DNA of 12,780 nucleotides from Clostridia bacterium (lineage in GTDB: Bacteria > Bacillota > Clostridia > CAKSNL01 > HGM11501): NCBI GenBank assembly GCA_017390225.1, contig JAFPCL010000001.1, positions 1 through 12,780 on the forward strand, given 5' to 3'. Below, piece after piece: positions 8,231 to 12,780 of the stretch. The notes under the pieces are model-generated. The model did no database searches, was not told the DNA's origin, and saw only the letters and a list, made by a program, of their open reading frames with translations. Numbering within the stretch: the stretch's first letter is position 1; each line of letters opens with the position of its first letter. The position numbers were made by a program, and so were the translations under genes.

Positions 8231-8259
8231 ATAGTATAATATATCAAATTTAAAGTCAA
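8231..8259 (-). promoter_or_regulatory. Sigma-A-like promoter of the GH43-STAND operon
   Basis: The minus strand has a -35 box TTGACT at 8254-8259. Two overlapping -10 candidates follow: TATACT at 8233-8238 with a 15-base spacer, or TACTAT at 8231-8236 with the preferred 17-base spacer. The surroundings are very AT-rich. Transcription would begin near 8225, giving a leader of about 30-35 bases. No recognisable CcpA cre site was seen nearby. A short odd palindrome TTTAGTAAA (8264-8272) lies just upstream of the -35 box and could be an operator half, but this is weak. Confidence 0.65.
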
Positions 8260-8342
8260 CGGATTTAGTAAACTTCACAAAAAACTTCCTAAAACGTATA
8301 CTTTTTTTCTTTTTTTGCCCACAGGATTTTTTGGCGTTTCAC

Positions 8343-8371
8343 TTGCGTTTGCATGAAAAATATGGTATAAT
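8343..8371 (+). promoter_or_regulatory. Extended -10 promoter of typA
   Basis: TTGCGT at 8343-8348 and a perfect TATAAT at 8366-8371 are 17 bases apart, and TGG directly before the -10 box forms an extended -10 element. The predicted start near 8378 gives a leader of about 70 bases. It is divergent from the GH43 operon promoter; the two -35 boxes are about 84 bases apart. Confidence 0.8.
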
Positions 8372-8397
8372 CTTTCGATGTGTTCATTTGTTTGTTC

Positions 8398-8433
8398 GCC
8401 CACGGGCAAAACGCTTTTTTTATTATCGTGGGC
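8398..8433 (+). promoter_or_regulatory. Possible stem-loop in the typA leader
   Basis: GCCCACG (8398-8404) can pair with CGTGGGC (8427-8433) across a 22-base, T-rich loop. The ribosome binding site AGAAAGGG (8434-8441) begins on the very next base. The stem would stack against the initiation region and could modulate translation. The long loop makes it only moderately stable, and it matches no named riboswitch that I know. Confidence 0.4.
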
Positions 8434-8450
8434 AGAAAGGGTCTTTTGTT

Positions 8451-10262
8451 ATGAAAAGAGAAAATATTCGCAATATTGCCATTATCGCCCACGTTGACCA
8501 TGGTAAGACCACGTTGGTGGATGCCATGCTTCATCAAAGCGGCGTTTTTCGTGAAAATGAGCAGGTCGCCGAGCGTGTCATGGACTCCGGCGATATCGAA
8601 AGAGAGCGCGGTATCACGATTTTAGCTAAAAACACATCCTTGCGCTATGGGGATATTAAAATCAATATTATCGACACCCCCGGGCATGCCGACTTCGGCG
8701 GCGAGGTAGAGCGCGGCCTTAAAATGGCAGACGGTGTTGTGCTACTCATCGATGCCTTTGAAGGCTGTATGCCGCAGACGCGTTTTGTTATCAAAAAAGC
8801 CTTTGCGCTTCATCTTCCCGTCATCACGGTTATCAACAAAATGGATCGTCCCGGCGCTCGTCCCATGGAAGTTGTGGACGAAATGCTGGAGCTGTTTTTG
8901 GATTTGGATGCAACGGACGAGCAGTTGGATTGCCCGGTTGTTTTTGCATCCTCCCGTTCCGGTTGGGCAAGCCTCACTACCGAGCCCGGCGAAGATATGC
9001 GCCCGCTGCTCGACACGATTGTGCGCACCTTCCCGTGCCCCCAAGGTGAGGAAGACGGCCCGTTCCAGATGATGGTTTCCAATATCGATTATGATGAATA
9101 CACCGGCCGTATCGCTATCGGCCGTATCGAGCGCGGCAGTGTGGCTTTGGGTGCGCCCGTATCCATCTGCCGCCACGACGGCACCATGGGACAAGGCAAG
9201 GTCTCGGCACTATATACTTATGAGAATTTAAAACGTGAACCGGCAGAGAAAGCCGGCACAGGTGAAATTATCGCCATTTCCGGTATCACGGATATCAACA
9301 TCGGCGACACCATCTGCGACAAAGAGCATCCCGAAGCTTTGGAGTTCGTGCAGATTGATGCCCCCGTGCTCACCATGACCTTCTCCGTCAACGATGGCCC
9401 CTTTGCAGGGCAGGACGGCTCTTATGTGACCTCTCGTCACCTGCGCGCCCGTCTGTACAAAGAACTGGAAAGCAATATCAGCTTGAAGGTAGAGGACACC
9501 GACACCGCAGATGCCTTCTCCGTATCCGGCAGAGGCGAACTGCATCTTTCCGTGCTGATTGAAAATATGCGCCGCCAGGGCTATGAATTTTTGGTGTCCA
9601 AGCCCAAGGTCATCACCAAAGAAGAAAACGGCGTTGTGTTAGAGCCGGTGGAAACCGTGTATATCGACGTGCCCAATGAATACACCGGTGCTGTCGTGGA
9701 AAGTGCCGCCCTTCGAAAAGGCGTCTTGATGAACATGACCCCCACAGCACAGAGCTACACCCGTGTGGAATTTGAAATGCCCTCCCGTGGCCTCATCGGA
9801 TTTAGAAGTGAGCTTCTGACCGCCACCAAGGGCACGGTTGTCATTAACTCCCTTTTAAAAGACTACGAGCCCTATAAAGGCGACATCGCCACCCGCAACC
9901 GTGGCTCTTTGGTCGCTTTTGAAACCGGCGAAACCTCCGGCTACGGCTTATTCAATACGCAAGACAGAGGTGCTTTGTTCTTAGGTGCAGGCATCAAAGT
10001 TTATGAAGGCATGATTGTAGGCGAAAACAGCCGCCCCGGCGACATGAACGTCAACGTCTGCAAGAAAAAGCACGCCACCAACATGCGCGCCTCCGGCAGC
10101 GACGAAGCCTTAAAGCTCACACCGCCCCGAAACTTAAGCTTGGAGCAGTGCCTGGAATTCATCGCCGACGACGAGCTTTTGGAGGTTACGCCCAAGACAC
10201 TGCGTATGCGTAAGAGAATTTTGAATAATGAATTGCGCGCAAAGGCTGCGGCGAGAAAGTAA
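8451..10262 (+). CDS. typA: TypA/BipA ribosome-associated GTPase (603 aa)
   Basis: This is a translational GTPase of the EF-G/LepA superfamily that binds ribosomes and, in studied bacteria, assists ribosome assembly and growth under stress or cold. The G motifs are all present: G1 AHVDHGKT at 13-20, G2 RGIT at 53-56, G3 DTPGHADF at 75-82, G4 NKMD at 129-132, and G5-like ASSRSG at 166-171. An EF-Tu-like domain II (about 200-290) and EF-G-like III/V domains (about 300-480, with [10 protein letters not shown] near 358) follow. The TypA-specific C-terminal domain (about 485-603) has [18 protein letters not shown]. The length matches the family, about 600-615 residues. ATG 8451 is chosen because AGAAAGGG lies 9 bases upstream and the protein then starts just ahead of the G1 motif, as in homologues. 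An in-frame ATG at 8331 would begin upstream of the promoter. The gene appears monocistronic. Confidence 0.97.
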   Translation: MKRENIRNIAIIAHVDHGKTTLVDAMLHQSGVFRENEQVAERVMDSGDIERERGITILAKNTSLRYGDIKINIIDTPGHADFGGEVERGLKMADGVVLLIDAFEGCMPQTRFVIKKAFALHLPVITVINKMDRPGARPMEVVDEMLELFLDLDATDEQLDCPVVFASSRSGWASLTTEPGEDMRPLLDTIVRTFPCPQGEEDGPFQMMVSNIDYDEYTGRIAIGRIERGSVALGAPVSICRHDGTMGQGKVSALYTYENLKREPAEKAGTGEIIAISGITDINIGDTICDKEHPEALEFVQIDAPVLTMTFSVNDGPFAGQDGSYVTSRHLRARLYKELESNISLKVEDTDTADAFSVSGRGELHLSVLIENMRRQGYEFLVSKPKVITKEENGVVLEPVETVYIDVPNEYTGAVVESAALRKGVLMNMTPTAQSYTRVEFEMPSRGLIGFRSELLTATKGTVVINSLLKDYEPYKGDIATRNRGSLVAFETGETSGYGLFNTQDRGALFLGAGIKVYEGMIVGENSRPGDMNVNVCKKKHATNMRASGSDEALKLTPPRNLSLEQCLEFIADDELLEVTPKTLRMRKRILNNELRAKAAARK

Positions 10263-10268
10263 GGGCTT

Positions 10269-10413
10269 GGTAAAAAACCACAGACCGCAAAAATTCTTTT
10301 TGCTACGGAGCAAACCTCACCACTCGGCGTACCTTTGTACGCCTTCGGGATGGCATTTTGCGAGGCAAAATGCATTCGGTTTGTCCGTTCTGCGGCTTTT
10401 TCCCTGCGCCCTT
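10269..10413 (-). repeat. Structured intergenic repeat, tandem copy 1
   Basis: This copy matches 10423-10567 at 143 of 145 positions, offset by 154 bases. The differences are G/A in TGTCC(G/A)TTCTG and G/A in CCCT(G/A)CGCC. Read on the minus strand it aligns with the element at 1-136. It carries three stem-loops: 10353-10361 with 10365-10373 (9 bp), 10326-10332 with 10337-10343 (7 bp, loop of four), and 10287-10293 with 10297-10303 (7 bp, loop of three). The minus orientation is assigned because the homologous stem at the left edge contains a G-U pair only in that sense. Confidence 0.85.
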
Positions 10414-10422
10414 TGTAGTAGA

Positions 10423-10567
10423 GGTAAAAAACCACAGACCGCAAAAATTCTTTTTGCTACGGAGCAAACCTCACCACTCGGCGTACCTTTGTACGCCTTC
10501 GGGATGGCATTTTGCGAGGCAAAATGCATTCGGTTTGTCCATTCTGCGGCTTTTTCCCTACGCCCTT
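10423..10567 (-). repeat. Structured intergenic repeat, tandem copy 2
   Basis: This is the second, nearly identical copy, with stem-loops at 10507-10527, 10480-10497 and 10441-10457. Together with copy 1 it forms a head-to-tail duplication with a nine-base linker (10414-10422). The two mismatches indicate a recent duplication. No open frame in it looks protein-coding, and no flanking target duplication or transposase is visible. Confidence 0.85.
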
Positions 10568-10606
10568 GGCGATAGTGCCTCAACGCACATATTCTTTGAA
10601 AATTTC

Positions 10607-10635
10607 TACGGGCTGTGCATGGCGCACAGCCCGTA
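10607..10635 (+). promoter_or_regulatory. 12-bp perfect hairpin in the azlC leader
   Basis: TACGGGCTGTGC (10607-10618) pairs perfectly with GCACAGCCCGTA (10624-10635) around the loop ATGGC. The stem ends seven bases before AAAGG, the azlC ribosome binding site (10643-10647). Neither strand has a T tract after it, so it is not a standard terminator. It may be a leader structure that influences azlC expression or RNA stability, or a remnant of a palindromic repeat. Confidence 0.6.
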
Positions 10636-10655
10636 TCACAAGAAAGGCAGGATGT

Positions 10656-11354
10656 ATGAATTATTCCTATGGTTTAAAACGCGGTATTCCCATTGCTCTC
10701 GGGTATTTATCCGTTTCCTTCGGGTTTGGGATTTTTGCATCGGGAAGTGGGCTTATGCCTTTGGAGGCCATTCTCATTTCCATGACCAATCTCACCTCCG
10801 CCGGGCAAAAGGCAGGGGTAGATGTGATTGCCACGGGCGGCACGTTGATTGAAATGATTGTGACACAGCTTGTTATCAATCTGCGCTACTCCTTGATGGG
10901 CATTTCCCTTACCCAAAAGCTGAACGGAAAATTTACACTATGGAAAAGGCTTCTTCTTTCCATGGGCATCACCGACGAAATCTTTGCCGTGGCTTCCTCG
11001 GAAAAAGAAAATATTTCTCCTGTTTATATGCTCGGGCTGATGACGCTTCCTTATGTGGGCTGGACCATGGGCACGGCACTGGGTGCTTTTGCCGGCAATG
11101 TTTTGCCTGCGGCGCTCACGGAAGCCTTGGGGCTGGCACTGTACAGTATGTTTATCGCCATTATCGTGCCGCCTGCCAAAAAAGATAAGGGGATTCTGCT
11201 CGCCTGTGTTATCGCCGCTGTCCTGTCCTGCATTTTATTCTATATCCCGATCATTTCTCAAGGCTTTGCCATCATCCTCTGCGCCGTGATTGCCGCCGCT
11301 TTGATGGCAATTCTTCATCCCGTGAAGCATGGGGAAGGAGGCGACGCGACATGA
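10656..11354 (+). CDS. azlC: AzlC-family branched-chain amino acid exporter, large subunit (232 aa)
   Basis: This is a membrane subunit of the AzlCD (LIV-E type) exporter, which in studied bacteria exports branched-chain amino acids or their analogues. Family features are the N-terminal YGLKRGIPIALGY, the segment GLMPLEAILISMTNLTSAGQ at about 32-51, and INLRYSLMG at 74-82. Hydrophobic stretches at about 11-30, 52-75, 123-148, 157-173, 180-200 and 203-221 fit a polytopic membrane protein of the family's usual length. The start at 10656 is chosen because AAAGG lies 8 bases upstream and the family N-terminus begins there. The longer reading from 10512 runs through the repeat. The stop overlaps the azlD start as ATGA, so the two are translationally coupled. 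The actual substrate is not shown by the sequence. Confidence 0.93.
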   Translation: MNYSYGLKRGIPIALGYLSVSFGFGIFASGSGLMPLEAILISMTNLTSAGQKAGVDVIATGGTLIEMIVTQLVINLRYSLMGISLTQKLNGKFTLWKRLLLSMGITDEIFAVASSEKENISPVYMLGLMTLPYVGWTMGTALGAFAGNVLPAALTEALGLALYSMFIAIIVPPAKKDKGILLACVIAAVLSCILFYIPIISQGFAIILCAVIAAALMAILHPVKHGEGGDAT

Positions 11355-11650
11355 GTTTTTTGGTCTATCTTTTGGCAATGGCACTCACGACGTATCTCAT
11401 CCGCATGATTCCCTTCACGGTGTTCCGCGGCAAAATCAAATCCCGATTCCTGCAGGATTTTCTCTACTATATCCCCTATGCGGTGCTTTCCGCCATGACG
11501 TTCCCTGCCATATTTTATGCCACGGAAAACACGGCGGCATCCATCGTCGGATGCATGGTCGCACTCCTTTTGGCATTCTTTGAAAAATCGCTTTTAACCG
11601 CCAGCATCTGTGCCTGTGCGGCGGCATTTTTGGTGATTTGGTTGGGGTAA
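11351..11650 (+). CDS. azlD: AzlD-family branched-chain amino acid exporter, small subunit (99 aa)
   Basis: This is the small membrane partner of AzlC. It has the family's typical length of about 100 residues and the characteristic TTYLIRMIPF near 13-22 in the first membrane segment. Further hydrophobic segments lie at about 35-57, 62-77 and 80-98. Its ATG overlaps the azlC stop by four bases, and AAGGAGG (11335-11341) inside the azlC end gives a 9-base spacing. Both subunits are needed for export in characterised systems. Confidence 0.92.
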   Translation: MSFLVYLLAMALTTYLIRMIPFTVFRGKIKSRFLQDFLYYIPYAVLSAMTFPAIFYATENTAASIVGCMVALLLAFFEKSLLTASICACAAAFLVIWLG

Positions 11651-11660
11651 AAATAAACAT

Positions 11661-11690
11661 AAAAAAGCGGCACGACACATGGGTCGTGCC
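11661..11690 (-). terminator. Intrinsic terminator of the convergent GLUG-protein gene
   Basis: Read on the minus strand, GGCACGAC and GTCGTGCC form an 8-bp stem with a six-base loop (11683-11690 with 11669-11676). GC and then six T follow (11666-11661). The site is about 80 bases past the stop codon of the GLUG-repeat gene and immediately downstream of azlD on the other strand. Its flank, GTAGGGCACGAC on the minus strand, also resembles short palindromic repeats that I associate with clostridial intergenic regions, so it may be a repeat used as a terminator. Confidence 0.7.
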
Positions 11691-11721
11691 CTACAAAGAT
11701 TGGTTGCGTTTGCATAATTTT

Positions 11722-11760
11722 GGAGCTGTAGAAAAATGGCTTGCTACAGCTCCGATTTTT
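11722..11760 (+). terminator. Intrinsic terminator of azlCD
   Basis: GGAGCTGTAG (11722-11731) pairs perfectly with CTACAGCTCC (11744-11753) across a 12-base loop, followed by GATTTTTT. It lies 72 bases after the azlD stop and ends 11 bases before the stop codon of the convergent gene. Confidence 0.85.
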
Positions 11761-11770
11761 TATGGCTGTT

Positions 11771-12780
11771 TTATTCTCTTGTTATCAAAATTGTTTCGCA
11801 ATCGGCGGTCGGTTCAATCACATTCAGGGCATCCCATACAAATACTTTGGCAGAGGTAGCCGTGCCGTCATCGGCGAAGACCACAAAAACGTCCTTTAAA
11901 AGGCGATCGTTGGGCAGCATCATGTAGTTGCACAATCTGCCGTCGGCATCATATAAAGCGATATGAAAAACATAAGTGTCTGCCACATCGGTGATTTTCG
12001 TGTCAATCACAATATGCTCTCCCGAAACACTTGCCGTGGAAACCGTGATGGGGCGCACGACATCTGCATAAAACGCCCGCAAATAGGGATAGCCGCCGTT
12101 GATGGGATTTTCTTCGCTTTCATCAATCGCCCAAATGTTTTCAAAATCCCAATCCGTATAGGTCATTTCCATTTTCATGGCAAGGGTGGATTTGGGGGTG
12201 CCGTAGGAAGTGGAAGAGCTGCCAATGGTTGTCTTATCATAAAAACAGTTTGTCATCGTGCCACCGTTGGCAATCCCATAGCCGCTGATTTTGCCGCTTG
12301 CGCTGTAACAGTTGGTGATTGTTCCTTTGTTTTCATGTGTTATGCCGGCATAATGGGAGGCATAGCTTCCGGTATCTTTTAACGAAATTTCCAAATTCAT
12401 GGAATTGCTGATGGAAGCATCTTGATTGAGCGTTGCCGCTAAACCACCATAGTATAAATTGATGTAATAGGATGACGATAAAATGACAGTGCTGTTATGT
12501 ATGCATTGTTCGATTGTGCCATCGGATACTCCACAAAGGCCACCGCCATATAAGTTCCGATGATTAGTATTTGATAATCCGTATTTTAAACTTGTAAAGT
12601 TTACCTTTGAATGGCTTATGTTACCGGACAGTGTTCCGCAAAGGCCTCCCGCATATAAAGTGAATTGAGATGTATTACATATAAATTCCCCCAAGGCGGT
12701 GCAATTTTGGATAGAACCGGAACACAGCCCTGCAAATACACCTGCATTTCCTGTAGATTCAATCGTAATTTTATTGGAAT
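11771..12780 (-). CDS. GLUG-repeat surface/secreted protein, C-terminal part (5' end outside window)
   Basis: This is the last 335 residues of a larger protein; the frame is open to the window edge, so any start chosen here would be artificial. About six GLUG-like repeats run through the first 190 residues or so, seen as GLCSGSIQNC, GGLCGTLSGNI, GGLCGVSDGTIEQC, GGLAATLNQDASI, AGITHENKGTITNC and GGTMTNC. They are followed by the common end-cap WDFENIWAIDESEENPINGG. GLUG repeats form beta-helical stalks in secreted and surface proteins. The last 100 residues form a beta-rich module with ALYDADGRL and AKVFVWDALNVIEP, resembling the C-terminus of the two GH43 proteins. There is no LPXTG motif or membrane anchor at the C-terminus. 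The gene converges on azlCD and has its own terminator. The biological role (adhesion or substrate binding) is inferred only. Confidence 0.85.
   Translation of the reverse strand, partial: SNKITIESTGNAGVFAGLCSGSIQNCTALGEFICNTSQFTLYAGGLCGTLSGNISHSKVNFTSLKYGLSNTNHRNLYGGGLCGVSDGTIEQCIHNSTVILSSSYYINLYYGGLAATLNQDASISNSMNLEISLKDTGSYASHYAGITHENKGTITNCYSASGKISGYGIANGGTMTNCFYDKTTIGSSSTSYGTPKSTLAMKMEMTYTDWDFENIWAIDESEENPINGGYPYLRAFYADVVRPITVSTASVSGEHIVIDTKITDVADTYVFHIALYDADGRLCNYMMLPNDRLLKDVFVVFADDGTATSAKVFVWDALNVIEPTADCETILITRE

Larger units (their letters stand above)
10263..10655. other. Intergenic region between typA and azlC, filled by a duplicated repeat
   Basis: This 393-base gap has no credible gene. 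Open frames running through it are confined to the repeat or overlap azlC out of frame. It holds two 145-base repeat copies (10269-10413, 10423-10567) separated by nine bases, then about 40 bases of leader-like sequence, a 12-bp hairpin (10607-10635) and the azlC ribosome binding site. No strong T-tracted terminator for typA is present. A poor promoter-like pair, TTGGCG at 10566 and TATTCT at 10590 with an 18-base spacer, is the only azlC promoter candidate I see, so read-through from typA remains possible. Confidence 0.7.

Noticed and set aside
8264..8272. TTTAGTAAA odd palindrome upstream of the GH43 promoter as an operator
   Set aside because: It is too short and AT-rich to claim on one occurrence; no second half-site or cre-like motif was found.
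8192..8278. N-terminal extension of the first GH43 protein beginning at ATG 8278
   Set aside because: The extension would cover the operon promoter, has no ribosome binding site and would bury the signal peptide. The start at 8191 has AAAGGAG at the right distance.
8331..8450. Upstream in-frame ATG for typA at 8331
   Set aside because: It lies before the predicted promoter and -10 box, and TypA homologues begin just ahead of the G1 motif, as the 8451 start does.
10001..10583. Minus-strand open frames across the tandem repeat (147 and 88 residues)
   Set aside because: They are largely the same repeat-derived peptide, one is antisense to typA, and neither has a start signal. The repeat is better explained by its stem-loops.
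10512..10655. Upstream in-frame ATG for azlC at 10512
   Set aside because: The extra 48 residues come from the intergenic repeat and hairpin, lack family similarity, and a well-placed ribosome binding site precedes 10656.
10358..10852. Open frame of 164 residues overlapping azlC, including an ATG in the hairpin loop at 10619
   Set aside because: It starts in the repeat, overlaps azlC out of frame, has no ribosome binding site and gives a low-complexity, cysteine- and histidine-rich shadow translation.

Overview
The window looks like a chromosomal segment of a Gram-positive, low-to-mid GC Firmicute, most likely a gut or rumen clostridium of the Oscillospiraceae/Christensenellaceae kind. This is an inference from AAGGAG-type ribosome binding sites, sigma-A-like promoters, secreted multi-domain GH43 enzymes, a GLUG-repeat surface protein, a clostridial-looking C-terminal module (F-x-WD-S/A), and compact palindromic repeats between genes. 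No rRNA, tRNA, CRISPR array, transposase or phage gene is visible.

Layout. Positions 1-136 hold a structured intergenic repeat with three possible stem-loops. From 8191 down to 240 on the minus strand runs a three-gene array that is probably one operon. It holds two tandem, paralogous, secreted GH43-family glycoside hydrolases (8191-5327 and 5308-2465, 18 bases apart). They are followed after 29 bases by a cytoplasmic STAND/NB-ARC-type NTPase with C-terminal TPR-like repeats (2435-240). A good sigma-A-like promoter lies in front of the first GH43 gene. Divergent from it, with its own strong extended -10 promoter, is typA/bipA (8451-10262), a ribosome-associated translational GTPase.

The 393-base gap after typA contains two almost identical 145-base copies of the repeat family seen at the left edge, in the opposite orientation. 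A 12-bp hairpin follows them just before azlC. azlC and azlD (10656-11650, overlapping by ATGA) encode a predicted branched-chain amino acid exporter. Converging on them from the right edge is the 3' part of a GLUG-repeat surface/secreted protein (11771-12780, 5' end outside the window). The convergent junction carries two intrinsic terminators, one per strand, placed so that the two transcripts should overlap.

How the genes work together. The two GH43 proteins have signal peptides, two carbohydrate-binding-like modules, an unassigned middle domain and a complete GH43 triad, so they probably trim arabinose- or xylose-containing plant polysaccharide outside the cell. The GLUG protein is also extracellular and seems to share a related C-terminal module with them. 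The STAND NTPase is the odd member: an intracellular signalling-type ATPase apparently co-transcribed with secreted hydrolases. typA and azlCD are ordinary housekeeping and transport genes. The points most worth a second look are the STAND-GH43 linkage, the structured repeat family, and the shared C-terminal module.
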